From contig CAJUGS010000041.1 in assembly GCA_910586305.1 (NCBI GenBank), positions 1 through 23,228 on the forward strand: DNA of 23,228 bases. Reading direction: 5' to 3'. The DNA is from an uncultured Duncaniella sp. GTDB taxonomy: Bacteria; Bacteroidota; Bacteroidia; Bacteroidales; Muribaculaceae. Shown one piece after another: positions 12,643-20,918 of this stretch (the first letter of the stretch is position 1; every line of letters begins with the position of its first letter). The translations under genes and the position numbers were made by a program. The notes beneath the pieces were generated by a model. It ran no database searches. It saw nothing but the letters and a program-made list of their open reading frames with translations, and was not told the DNA's origin.

Positions 12643-13779
12643 TCAGAGCTTGTAGACTTCGCTGCCAGCCAGAAGGAAGCAGCCGGTGCCATAGTCGTCA
12701 AAGTCGGGTTTGGAGTCGAACGTTACCGGTTGTCCGTCCTTAGGCTGTTTCCCAGTCCCCTGCACATAGCCTAGTGTGCCGTCGGGACGCACAGCGTCGT
12801 TCACCATAGCGTTCCAACCTTTGGCAATTACAGGAAGATATGTGCCACGGTCAAGCAGACCTGTGCGAACGCCCCAGGCCATACCGTAGACAAACAGAGC
12901 TGTACCTGTCAGTTCTTTTCCTCCATAGTCCGATTCATCAAGCAGGTTCACATTCCAGAATCCATCCTCGCGCTGGCATTTACGGAGTGCTTCACACATC
13001 GCTTTGAGGTCTTCTTCGTATATCTTGCGGTGGGGGGCATCGGCCGGAAGCTCGTCAAGCACTCTCACAAGCGCCGCTACGACCCACCCGTTTCCGCGTG
13101 ACCAGTAGCAGTTTGTGCCGTTTGGCGATTTATATGGCGGAACAAAGTCAGCATCTCGCCACCAGAGCCCTTCTTTACTGTTGTATAGGCCTCCGCCTAT
13201 GTTGTTGCGTGTCTCCTCATACATCTTCCACGCCTTCTCGGCATACCGTCCGTCTCCGGTCACGGCAGTCATCTTGGCCAGGATGGGCATTCCCATCTGT
13301 ATGGCGTCAATCCATGTCCAGTCACCGGTCTGCGGGGTATTGATGAGCATATTCATAGTGCCCATTGTTTTTGTGAGGCGGTGGGGTTCCGGACATAGGC
13401 GGTAGAGATCTATGTATGTCTGTGCGCAGCAATAGTTGTCGGCATTGCGGGTGGTGGTTATGTCTCCCTTCATTCCCCACTTGAATCCGTCGGCCCATTC
13501 GGTGGCATAGTCAAGCAGCTTGTTCTCCGGGTATATTGAGTAGAGAGACATCAGACCCTCGAAATACACTGCACGTGTCCATAGATTTGCATCATAGATT
13601 TTCTTTCTTGAATAGTATGGGATGGGACGCAGCGGGTCTGGATGGTCGCGAAGATATTTGTCATTGACCTTTGTCAGAGTCTTCAGCACATCCTGTCTGG
13701 CAGGGAGTTTCTCGGCTGTTGTGGCCGTCAATGGCAGCAGGATGAGGATGACAAGCAATATGTAGGTGAATTTTTTCAT
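12643..13779 (-). CDS. Secreted GH88/GH105-type unsaturated glycuronyl hydrolase
   Basis: This 378-residue protein starts MKKFTYILLVILILLPLTAT, a signal peptide. An upstream ATG (MANFADK) is rejected because it overlaps the promoter box TAACTTTGC. The (alpha/alpha)6-barrel signatures of GH105 are present: YFEGLMSLY near residues 73-80, WTWIDAIQMGMPILAKM (catalytic Asp about 158), WWRDADF, and NCYWSRGNGWVVAALVRVL (223-241). The family removes unsaturated uronic acid residues left by polysaccharide lyases, for example from rhamnogalacturonan. The signal sequence places it in the periplasm or on the membrane. No lyase lies in the window, so the substrate is unknown. Length is normal and the catalytic region is intact. 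Confidence 0.9.
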   Translation of the reverse strand: MKKFTYILLVILILLPLTATTAEKLPARQDVLKTLTKVNDKYLRDHPDPLRPIPYYSRKKIYDANLWTRAVYFEGLMSLYSIYPENKLLDYATEWADGFKWGMKGDITTTRNADNYCCAQTYIDLYRLCPEPHRLTKTMGTMNMLINTPQTGDWTWIDAIQMGMPILAKMTAVTGDGRYAEKAWKMYEETRNNIGGGLYNSKEGLWWRDADFVPPYKSPNGTNCYWSRGNGWVVAALVRVLDELPADAPHRKIYEEDLKAMCEALRKCQREDGFWNVNLLDESDYGGKELTGTALFVYGMAWGVRTGLLDRGTYLPVIAKGWNAMVNDAVRPDGTLGYVQGTGKQPKDGQPVTFDSKPDFDDYGTGCFLLAGSEVYKL

Positions 13780-13819
13780 GGCTGACAGTTTGAATGAGAA
13801 ATACAGAATTGTTTTGTCT

Positions 13820-13851
13820 GCAAAGTTAGCCATTTTTGAGCAACAACCAAA
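13820..13851 (-). promoter_or_regulatory. Promoter of the GH105-type gene
   Basis: On the minus strand TTTG (13848-13851), 19 bases and TAACTTTGC (13820-13828) form a perfect Bacteroidetes promoter. Its position fixes the start codon at 13779, with a leader of about 35 bases. Confidence 0.78.
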
Positions 13852-13885
13852 ACGTCAGCTACGCCGGGGCTTGAGACACACGATA

Positions 13886-13924
13886 TTTAGGGACGACAAT
13901 GACTCAATGGTTCACTGCCGTCCC
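13886..13924 (-). terminator. Probable terminator of the alpha/beta hydrolase gene
   Basis: GGGACGACA (13890-13898) pairs with TGCCGTCCC (13916-13924) with one mismatch, and TGA/TCA pair inside. Read on the minus strand, TAAATAT follows. It lies 22 bases past the hydrolase stop codon and upstream of the glycosidase promoter. Confidence 0.5.
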
Positions 13925-13946
13925 GAAACGGATTATTCTGTTGTCA

Positions 13947-15023
13947 TTAGAGATATTCGTTGAAGAATACTTCGAGAGAATCAAAAGGTATTATATCCTT
14001 TTTGTCATATAAATCGGTGTGACTTGCTCCGGGGATTGCCATGAAGAGCTTGTTGTTTTCCTTTCCGGGAGTCACAGTGAGTTTTTTGTATGCATCGCTT
14101 CCGAAGTAGAACGAGTGGGCCTTCTCGCCGTGAATCACCATGACGGCTGTCTCGATTTCTCCCGCACGGCTCATGAGAGGGAAGTTAATCCATGGAATAG
14201 CCGATGTCGCATTCCGTCCGCCGTTTGAGTTGAGTGAGCGCACATGGTATCCTCGTTTGGTTTTGTAGTAATCATAGTAATCCCGTAGAAATTTCGGAGC
14301 CTCTTCCGGAAGCACATCTGGGACACCTCCTCCGAGTTTCGGTTTTCCTGTCTTGAAATCCTCTGTCCGCTGTGATGCGAGGGCCTCGCGTGTTTTGCTA
14401 CGTTCTTCAACAGAGTCAGCGACATCAAAATATCCGTTGGAATTCACTCGGCTCATATCATACATGGTTGATGCCACTGTCGCTTTAATGCGTGGATCAG
14501 AGGCTGCCGCGTTTATGGCAAGACCACCCCAGCCGCATATCCCGATTATACCGACGGCTCCCGGTTTTACCATAGGGTTGGTCACCAGAAAATCCACGGC
14601 GGCACTGAAATCTTCCGTATTGATGTCAGGTGATGTCATATAACGTGGCTGACCGCCACTTTCGCCGGTAAAGGAAGGGTCAAATGCGAGTGAGATGAAG
14701 CCTCGTTCGGCCATCTCCTGAGCATACAGTCCTGATGATTGCTCCTTGACAGCTCCGAAAGGGCCGCATACAGCGATTGCCGGGAGAGGGCCTGTCGCAT
14801 TTTTTGGAACATAGAGGTCGGCGACAAGTGTAATTCCGTAACGGTTTGGGAAAGTGACTTTTCTGTGGTCAACCTTGTCGCTCTTAGGAAAAACCTTGTC
14901 CCAGTCATGGGTGATTGTCAGTTGCTCTGAGGGTAGGGTGATTGTGCTTGGTTCCATATTCTGTGAATTTATTGTCATTGAGTAGGCCGTCATAACAATG
15001 AGGGCTGCAATAGCTGTTTTCAT
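13947..15023 (-). CDS. Secreted alpha/beta hydrolase (dienelactone-hydrolase-like)
   Basis: This 358-residue protein begins MKTAIAALIVMTAYSMTINS, a signal peptide. The core is an alpha/beta hydrolase: RYGITLVADLYVPK, PAIAVCGPFGAVKEQ (oxyanion region), FDPSFTGESGG, the nucleophile elbow GIIGICGWGG with Cys at about 163 in place of the usual Ser, VMVIHGEKAHS and the catalytic His in GASHTDLYDK at about 335. A Cys nucleophile occurs in dienelactone hydrolases and in related YcjY/DUF1100-like proteins. The natural substrate is not known. The gene is divergent from an AraC-family regulator, an arrangement common for this pair, so the regulator probably controls it. A TAATTTTGC box (15027-15035) lies only 3 bases before the ATG, which would make the mRNA nearly leaderless. 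Confidence 0.85.
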   Translation of the reverse strand: MKTAIAALIVMTAYSMTINSQNMEPSTITLPSEQLTITHDWDKVFPKSDKVDHRKVTFPNRYGITLVADLYVPKNATGPLPAIAVCGPFGAVKEQSSGLYAQEMAERGFISLAFDPSFTGESGGQPRYMTSPDINTEDFSAAVDFLVTNPMVKPGAVGIIGICGWGGLAINAAASDPRIKATVASTMYDMSRVNSNGYFDVADSVEERSKTREALASQRTEDFKTGKPKLGGGVPDVLPEEAPKFLRDYYDYYKTKRGYHVRSLNSNGGRNATSAIPWINFPLMSRAGEIETAVMVIHGEKAHSFYFGSDAYKKLTVTPGKENNKLFMAIPGASHTDLYDKKDIIPFDSLEVFFNEYL

Positions 15024-15026
15024 ATG

Positions 15027-15035
15027 GCAAAATTA
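15027..15035 (-). promoter_or_regulatory. -7 promoter box abutting the hydrolase start codon
   Basis: On the minus strand TAATTTTGC is followed by CAT and then the ATG. If this box is used, transcription would start at or very near the start codon. No clear -33 TTG was found, so activator dependence or a different promoter is possible. Confidence 0.4.
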
Positions 15036-15122
15036 CATTTGAGTGACACTATATGAGATAGCTCTTTTGCATGGATTTCTACCAAAATCGCATATAGGCA
15101 TACAACTCAGCCGGAAAAGCAT

Positions 15123-15131
15123 TAAATTTGC
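15123..15131 (+). promoter_or_regulatory. -7 promoter box of the AraC-family gene
   Basis: TAAATTTGC matches TAnnTTTGC and lies 31 bases before the ATG at 15163. The -33 region is weak. It argues against the upstream in-frame GTG at 15043. Confidence 0.5.
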
Positions 15132-15162
15132 GGTATATTATGATAACCGTCAACGCTTTTTT

Positions 15163-16068
15163 ATGATGGATGTGTTTAAAATAGATTCTATTGATGCGTA
15201 CAACCGTCTTGTCGGACTTCCGACCCGCCATCCGTTTGTGGCGGTGGTTGACCTCAAGGAGGCTGCCAATCCTATACCTCCCGGTAGATTCGATTATGAT
15301 GTATATGCTCTTTTTCTCAAGAAAGGCTCTCAGTGTTCCATCCGTTACGGATGTCGGTCCTATGATTTTCAGCGGGGCTCGGTTGTCTCCTTCTCGCCCG
15401 GGCAGGTAGTGGAGGTTACGGGAGTGAGTATGGATATACGGCCCGACGTTGTTGGACTGCTTTTTCATCCCGATATAGCTTTTGGAACATCACTCGGCAA
15501 CAAACTCTCCGACTATTCGTTTTTTGGCTATGCTGACAATGAGGCTGTGCATCTGTCCGACGATGAGCATGATATTTTCATTGACTGTCTGGATAAAATA
15601 AAACGTGAGCTTGAGCATCCAATTGACCGCCATTCCGGACGCCTGCTGTCGGCAGGAATAGATTTGCTGTTGGAATATATGACGCGGTTCTACGATCGTC
15701 AGTTCATTACGCGTAGTAAAGTGAATTCTGAGATTGTAGTCCGCTTTGAAAAGAACCTGAAAAACTATTATAGGAATCAGGACGGCAATGAGATACCCTA
15801 TCCGACTGTTTCGTTCTTTGCTGACAAAGCAAATCTTTCGGCCGGATATTTCGGAGATCTTGTGAAGAAGCATACAGGGATATCGGCACAGGAGATTATA
15901 ACTCGCCACATAGTGGATGAGGGTAAGCGTATGCTGCTCTCCTCTTCAGATGACATCAACACTATCGCATATGGCCTCGGGTTCCAGTATCCACAGCATT
16001 TCACCCGGCTTTTCAAGCGATTGACGGGGCAGAATCCCACACAATACCGACGTATGTCATTGTCATGA
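15163..16068 (+). CDS. AraC-family transcriptional regulator
   Basis: This regulator of about 301 residues starts MMDVFKIDSIDAYNRLVGLP; the second Met is equally possible. The N-terminal cupin-like sensing domain includes PIPPGRFDYDVYALFLKKGS and RGSVVSFSPGQVVEVTG. The C-terminal 100 residues have both AraC helix-turn-helix motifs: SFFADKANLSAGYFGDLVKK, then INTIAYGLGFQYPQHFTRLF and KRLTGQNPTQYRR. It is divergent from the alpha/beta hydrolase gene, with 139 bases between the two start codons, so it likely regulates that gene and perhaps itself. The inducer is unknown. A 19-bp-stem terminator follows 13 bases after the stop. Confidence 0.92.
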   Translation: MMDVFKIDSIDAYNRLVGLPTRHPFVAVVDLKEAANPIPPGRFDYDVYALFLKKGSQCSIRYGCRSYDFQRGSVVSFSPGQVVEVTGVSMDIRPDVVGLLFHPDIAFGTSLGNKLSDYSFFGYADNEAVHLSDDEHDIFIDCLDKIKRELEHPIDRHSGRLLSAGIDLLLEYMTRFYDRQFITRSKVNSEIVVRFEKNLKNYYRNQDGNEIPYPTVSFFADKANLSAGYFGDLVKKHTGISAQEIITRHIVDEGKRMLLSSSDDINTIAYGLGFQYPQHFTRLFKRLTGQNPTQYRRMSLS

Positions 16069-16081
16069 TGATTTAAGATAA

Positions 16082-16126
16082 AACAATGGCAGACTGTAGC
16101 TGAAAACGCTACAGTCTGCCATTGTT
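16082..16126. terminator. Bidirectional terminator with a perfect 19-bp stem
   Basis: The arms at 16082-16100 and 16108-16126 are exact reverse complements (AACAATGGCAGACTGTAGC) around the 7-base loop TGAAAAC. It sits between the convergent AraC gene and alpha-galactosidase gene, 13 and 14 bases from their stop codons, so it can serve both strands. Confidence 0.88.
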
Positions 16127-16140
16127 ATATAGGGTTCATT

Positions 16141-18336
16141 CTATCGGGCGTTGATTTCTATCACAGTTGATGTGTTGTGATGCCATGTGAATACATCAAG
16201 ACCAACTTTCATCAGATAGTCTCCGGTGAAAACCTTGTCGTTCTGTCCGAATTGAGACTTTGTGCCCGGCATAAGGTTTATCTCTTTCACAAGATACTCC
16301 TTGTTTGGATCAAGGCCCTGGAGTTTTATGGCGTTGAGTTTCTCTTGGAAACGCGGGGCAAGGTCGTAGGCAAACAGAATGGCCTGGTTCTTCGACTTGT
16401 CGACATATTCCACTGCGGCATGATTTGATTCATATGGAGATACAAGTCGGTATTGGTCTCCGTCCATGACTGTCGGCTGGAGCCGTTTCCAGTTTGTCAC
16501 GGCCTGCTGGCAATAGGCAAGTTCGTCGGTGCTCAGTTCCTTGAGTCCTATGTCAAATCCGAGTTTGCACATAGCTGCTACGTCGGTACGGAACTTTATT
16601 GACGTGTTCTTGTTCCAGCTTGTCACATGGGCAGCCATCGCTTTTGCCGGGAAGAATTGTGAGAACCCCCACTGGATATAGACACGTTCTACGGGATCGG
16701 TGTTGTCCGAACACCAGAACTCAGTGAAATATTTCAATGCTTCGTAGTCGCAGCGGGCACCTCCGCCCGAACAGAGCATCATAGGAACGTCGGGGTATTT
16801 CTCCTTGATGCGTTTGAGCACATTGTAAATGCCGCGTACATGGTCTATATAGAGCTGGCCCTGTTTGTCTTTGGCATATGGGGAATATATGTTGGTTATC
16901 GGGCTGTTGCAGTCCCACTTGAAGTAAGCTACTTCGGGATTCTCGGTGAGAATATTATCAACAACATTGAATACATAGTCCTGTACCTTGGGATTGCTGA
17001 GGTCGAGCACGAGTTGATTACGGTAGTAATATGTGTCGCGGTTGGGTTGCTCGATCACCCAGTCGGGGTGTTGCTCGTATAGTTCACTTTTGGGATTTAC
17101 CATCTCCGGCTCAATCCATATTCCGAATTTAACATCGGCCTCTTTTGCAGACTCAACCAATGCTGCAATTCCTCCGGGAAGTTTGTTGTGGGTCACATCC
17201 CAGTCACCGAGGCCTGCATGGTCATCCTTGCGGGGATATTTGTTACCAAACCATCCGTCATCGAGAAGAAACATATCCACACCGAGGTGTTTGGCTTCCT
17301 TCATGAGCTCTGCAAGTATCTCCTGGTTGAAATCAAACGCCGTGTTTTCCCAGTTGTTGAGCAGTGTGAGTCTGTCTTGTTCGCCGTCTTTCAATCCGTA
17401 TTTTCTGGCCCATTCATGGAGATTGCGACTGCCCTGTCCGGCACCGTCATAGCTGAGGGTGAAGATGAACTCAGGTGTTGTGAAGATTTCGTTGGCCTTC
17501 AACTCATAATTTGAGGCATATGGATTTATACCGGGGATTACACGAAGGTTGCCCACGTTGTCTACCTCGAATGTGAAGCGGAAGTTACCGGTCCATCCGA
17601 GAGTGCCCATAAGCACCTCTCCGCTATGTTCTTTGACAGGTCCGTTGAGACCTATTTCGAAGAACGGATGGGTGTGCATTGCTGCACGGCTTCCGAGCTT
17701 GGTGTCTATCACTTTTTTGCCAAACTGTAGTTGTTGGCTGCTCATTTGAGCCTCCTTAGCCCAGTCGCTGCTGAATTCAGTGAGCCAATATTCGGGCTTA
17801 TTGAAGTATAGCATGGCCGAGGCATACTGCGACATGGTGATATTATTCTTCTCCTGGTGTGAAATCTCGGTCCAGGTCATGATCACATTTTCTTTGTTGT
17901 AGGCAACATAATTGAGTGTGACATTCACCGGATATTTGTCATCCTTTAGATTGATGCGTGTATGGACTCCGCCGGGCACATTTTCTTGTGAGGAATCCAC
18001 ATAGTAGAGATATGTGGTCATGTTGCCGTCAGTGTGGGTAATCCCCAGTGCGGGTTCGAAGAAATCCTCGTTGCCGGAGGTGGAATATACTTCCCATCCA
18101 CGGGTCGATACCGACCCGTCGGAGGCCGCGTGCTGACTCCACGAAAGGTTCTGCAAGTCAGACTCATGCAAGAGCCTTGGTCCGAGGTAGGTCTGGTATA
18201 CACGTTTGTTAGGCCCGACCTCAAGCACAAGGTCAGTATTGTCTGTCGCAATGCGTATTATTTCCTTTTCGGAGCTTTGTGCACTGACCGAGGCGACAGT
18301 GGCCAGCGAAAGCATTATTGATAATTTACGTCTCAT
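16141..18336 (-). CDS. Secreted GH36 alpha-galactosidase
   Basis: This 731-residue enzyme has a signal peptide (MRRKLSIMLSLATVASVSAQ). It then has the GH36 layout: an N-terminal beta-sandwich of about 300 residues, a (beta/alpha)8 barrel and a C-terminal beta domain. Key segments are FLLDDGWFGN (357-365), GIWIEPEMVNP, VAYFKWDCNSPI with the nucleophile Asp at 475, LCSGGGARCDYE, and EFWCSDNTDP with the acid/base Asp at 544. The family hydrolyses terminal alpha-1,6-galactose of raffinose-type sugars and galactomannan. The upstream gene on the same strand, 107 bases away, encodes an outer-membrane receptor-like barrel, so the pair may form a small uptake and degradation unit. No clear promoter was seen in that gap. 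All catalytic residues appear intact. Confidence 0.95.
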   Translation of the reverse strand: MRRKLSIMLSLATVASVSAQSSEKEIIRIATDNTDLVLEVGPNKRVYQTYLGPRLLHESDLQNLSWSQHAASDGSVSTRGWEVYSTSGNEDFFEPALGITHTDGNMTTYLYYVDSSQENVPGGVHTRINLKDDKYPVNVTLNYVAYNKENVIMTWTEISHQEKNNITMSQYASAMLYFNKPEYWLTEFSSDWAKEAQMSSQQLQFGKKVIDTKLGSRAAMHTHPFFEIGLNGPVKEHSGEVLMGTLGWTGNFRFTFEVDNVGNLRVIPGINPYASNYELKANEIFTTPEFIFTLSYDGAGQGSRNLHEWARKYGLKDGEQDRLTLLNNWENTAFDFNQEILAELMKEAKHLGVDMFLLDDGWFGNKYPRKDDHAGLGDWDVTHNKLPGGIAALVESAKEADVKFGIWIEPEMVNPKSELYEQHPDWVIEQPNRDTYYYRNQLVLDLSNPKVQDYVFNVVDNILTENPEVAYFKWDCNSPITNIYSPYAKDKQGQLYIDHVRGIYNVLKRIKEKYPDVPMMLCSGGGARCDYEALKYFTEFWCSDNTDPVERVYIQWGFSQFFPAKAMAAHVTSWNKNTSIKFRTDVAAMCKLGFDIGLKELSTDELAYCQQAVTNWKRLQPTVMDGDQYRLVSPYESNHAAVEYVDKSKNQAILFAYDLAPRFQEKLNAIKLQGLDPNKEYLVKEINLMPGTKSQFGQNDKVFTGDYLMKVGLDVFTWHHNTSTVIEINAR

Positions 18337-18443
18337 GATATTGTTGGCTTTTAGAGTATTAGGATTTTGGTGTTTAGAAAAAACAATCTTTTTTACCTTT
18401 GAAATTATACCGGTGGTTTACCTTGAAAAAATGTACCTGTTGT

Positions 18444-20714
18444 TTAGAATTTTATAGTTGCGCTGAATTCCAGTGTAAATGGTCGCAGATAGCTTCCGCT
18501 CATATAGTAGTTTTTGTATTTTCCGCTTTCCTCTTTGCTAAGCAGTTCGGCTCCGTTGATAGTTCCGCTTGCACCTTTCTGGTTTAGGAAATTGATCACT
18601 GTGCAACCGAGGTCGAGGTGCTTGTTCACACTCCAGTTTATACCTCCGAAAGTCTCCCAGCGTCCGTTGAAGAAAAGTGCGTTGGTGAGATTGGCATATG
18701 TCTTGCCGAAATAGCGGAACGACAGCCAGAATCTCAGATGCTCGTTGAGTTGGTAGCTCGGGTCGAGTTCGACAAGTATTTGCGGAATCTCTTTTACAAT
18801 ATTGCCGTTGGCATTGAGGTCGGGCACACCTTCGAAAGGAGATTTTATAAAGTAATTGTCATAAGTGGGCTTCTGAAGTGTGAACAGCGCATGAAAATTG
18901 AATCCTTTGAACGGATGCACTTCGGCGGATGTTGTCCATCCCAGAGTCTTGATGCTGTAAATCAGCAATGTCGTTTTCGACTGTGTGGTGCCCGGCTTTG
19001 TCACATTCTGCTGGTCAATATTGTTTGACTTGGAGATATATGTCACCATCGAGGTGAGGTCAATCCAGTTGTTGCGATATGTGATGCCGCCGCGTATGAG
19101 GGGGATGGTCACTCGTTTGTATTGTTCCTCGGTGGGCCCTGTCCCCGCATATTCGTTTATTCGCGGATAGCGCGTGGCCACTGTCGCGTCGGCTGTGAGT
19201 CCGAAGTGGCGGTTGATGTTATAGACACCTTGAATAGTCGCTGCATAGTTGAGCTTGTTTTTCAGCACGTTTCGTGGAGCAATCGTCACGGAGTGGGTGG
19301 CTCCGTCAGCATCGGTATAGTCATGCTTGTCGCCGATGTGGAAACCCGAATAACGGCTGAACGGAATCTGGTCGGCACTCATTCTGTAATACTCAAGACG
19401 TCCGCCGAAGTATAGATTGAATTTCGGTGTCACCTGCCAATTGTCGGTAATGTAGAAGGCAAGTTTGTTTTCATATCCTTTGGTGTATTCGGGAGAAAGT
19501 TCATTGAAGCCGTGAAACTGATTTGTGGTTCCGTCTTCGTTGTGTTTCACAAGTACATCGGGATATGGCGAAACGGTGCCTGTCCACTGGAATGATGAAG
19601 AGTGGTAGTCGAGATGGTAGAACCATTCATTGAGTCCTGCGCGTAGATCATGGTTACCCGCTTTTTTGTTCAGTTCGGCAGTAAGGAGCGCATTGCTAAC
19701 TTTTCCTGCATGGAGCCACGTTCTTCTCCCCTCGGCCAGTCCTACATATGGTGTTGATTCACCTTCCTTATACAGTTGGTCGGCAGTGGTTGTCTCGAAT
19801 ATAGAGCTGCCTCCGAAGTCGCAGAAGTCCGCACGTGGCGCGGTCATGTATTTGGCGTTCACGTCCAGCCGATAGCTGTCGCCAAGGATATAATCGAAGT
19901 GAGCGGTAATGTCGTGGGCATAGTTGTCGGTGAAGTCACCCCAGCGGCCTTTCTTCATTTTTCCATCCATCACATCCATGTACTCAAATTCACCTCCGAT
20001 AGGAGCGTAGGATGTTGTGCCGAGAGCAAATCCCGGAATCTCCTTCACACTGCCGTCTCCGACATATATGAAGGGAGCATTGTTGATCATTGTTCCGAGA
20101 GCATTGCTTTTGGAGAACTTATACAGCAGGCTAAGCTTACCCTTGTCAAACAGACGTGTCAGTCCGGCATGGTAGATTTGGGTACGGTCGGATAAATCAG
20201 TGAATTTTACTTTGAAATATCCGGGATCGAAGTTCTGGTATATGCTTGCTGTATAGAGCCAGTTGTCTCCAACTCCTCCGGATACATTGAAATCGAAATT
20301 TTGCCAGCCGAAGTTGTTGGTGCGGTAATTGAACACGCTTTTGAACTCCTTTTGGCCAAAGTTGGAGTAACTGTCCACGGAATATGCTATATTGCCTGTC
20401 TTTATCGCCGACTCCATGGGATTCATCAGTCCTACTTTGCCGAGGCTTGCATCGCTTCGCCAGTGTCGGGCGAGTTGATGCACCGCGGACGAGTAGACGG
20501 CTGGAAGTCCGTTTTCATACACATTGACATCCTCGCTCGGGAGGCCGATCTGTATTTCGCGAGGTTTGGTGGCATCTGATGCATTGAGCATCACGTTGCG
20601 CTCCTCTCCCTTGTCGGCCGATTGTATTGAGTCGACCTTTTCCTGAGCCGCCATGATGTTTGGCACAAGTGTGGCGGCGGATAGTGTGGCAAATAGCGTA
20701 AGTTTCCGTTTCAT
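18444..20714 (-). CDS. TonB-dependent receptor-like outer-membrane barrel protein
   Basis: This 756-residue protein starts MKRKLTLFATLSAATLVPNI, a signal peptide. A short plug-like region follows (REIQIGLPSEDVNVYENGLP, then LMNPMESAIKTGNIAYSVDS), then a long series of alternating beta strands rich in Tyr, Trp and Asn. The chain ends TLEFSATIKF with the C-terminal Phe typical of outer-membrane barrels. It lacks an N-terminal carboxypeptidase-like domain and an obvious TonB box, so it is a divergent, shortened member rather than a classical SusC. No SusD-like gene is next to it. Its co-directional neighbour is an alpha-galactosidase, which suggests transport or binding of a galactoside; that is inference. 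A canonical promoter precedes it. Confidence 0.85.
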   Translation of the reverse strand: MKRKLTLFATLSAATLVPNIMAAQEKVDSIQSADKGEERNVMLNASDATKPREIQIGLPSEDVNVYENGLPAVYSSAVHQLARHWRSDASLGKVGLMNPMESAIKTGNIAYSVDSYSNFGQKEFKSVFNYRTNNFGWQNFDFNVSGGVGDNWLYTASIYQNFDPGYFKVKFTDLSDRTQIYHAGLTRLFDKGKLSLLYKFSKSNALGTMINNAPFIYVGDGSVKEIPGFALGTTSYAPIGGEFEYMDVMDGKMKKGRWGDFTDNYAHDITAHFDYILGDSYRLDVNAKYMTAPRADFCDFGGSSIFETTTADQLYKEGESTPYVGLAEGRRTWLHAGKVSNALLTAELNKKAGNHDLRAGLNEWFYHLDYHSSSFQWTGTVSPYPDVLVKHNEDGTTNQFHGFNELSPEYTKGYENKLAFYITDNWQVTPKFNLYFGGRLEYYRMSADQIPFSRYSGFHIGDKHDYTDADGATHSVTIAPRNVLKNKLNYAATIQGVYNINRHFGLTADATVATRYPRINEYAGTGPTEEQYKRVTIPLIRGGITYRNNWIDLTSMVTYISKSNNIDQQNVTKPGTTQSKTTLLIYSIKTLGWTTSAEVHPFKGFNFHALFTLQKPTYDNYFIKSPFEGVPDLNANGNIVKEIPQILVELDPSYQLNEHLRFWLSFRYFGKTYANLTNALFFNGRWETFGGINWSVNKHLDLGCTVINFLNQKGASGTINGAELLSKEESGKYKNYYMSGSYLRPFTLEFSATIKF

Positions 20715-20733
20715 GGGTTTTTCGGTGTTTTTT

Positions 20734-20766
20734 GCAAATGTACGGACTCCAAATATGTGTTGTCAA
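20734..20766 (-). promoter_or_regulatory. Promoter of the outer-membrane receptor/alpha-galactosidase unit
   Basis: On the minus strand TTG (20764-20766), 21 bases and TACATTTGC (20734-20742) match the consensus. The start codon lies 19 bases beyond the box. Confidence 0.68.
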
Positions 20767-20867
20767 GAAGAGGAAGCAACCAGGTAGTGAGACGGTACTG
20801 TATTAAATCTGCAACAGGTTGATTAATAAATAATTTTTTGTGTGAGTAAATAAAGTCCGGGTAGTAG

Positions 20868-20898
20868 TTTGGGAATCGGAAATTTTCACTATCTTTGC
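20868..20898 (+). promoter_or_regulatory. Promoter of the DUF6377 regulator gene
   Basis: TTTG (20868-20871), 18 bases and TATCTTTGC (20890-20898) form a near-canonical promoter. It overlaps an upstream in-frame TTG at 20895, so the ATG at 20919 is the likely start. Confidence 0.65.
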
Positions 20899-20918
20899 GT
20901 CTGACAACTCTGAAACAC

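Noticed and set aside
13780..13833. Upstream ATG for the GH105-type protein (MANFADK)
   Set aside because: It contains the promoter -7 box and would place 18 residues before the signal peptide.
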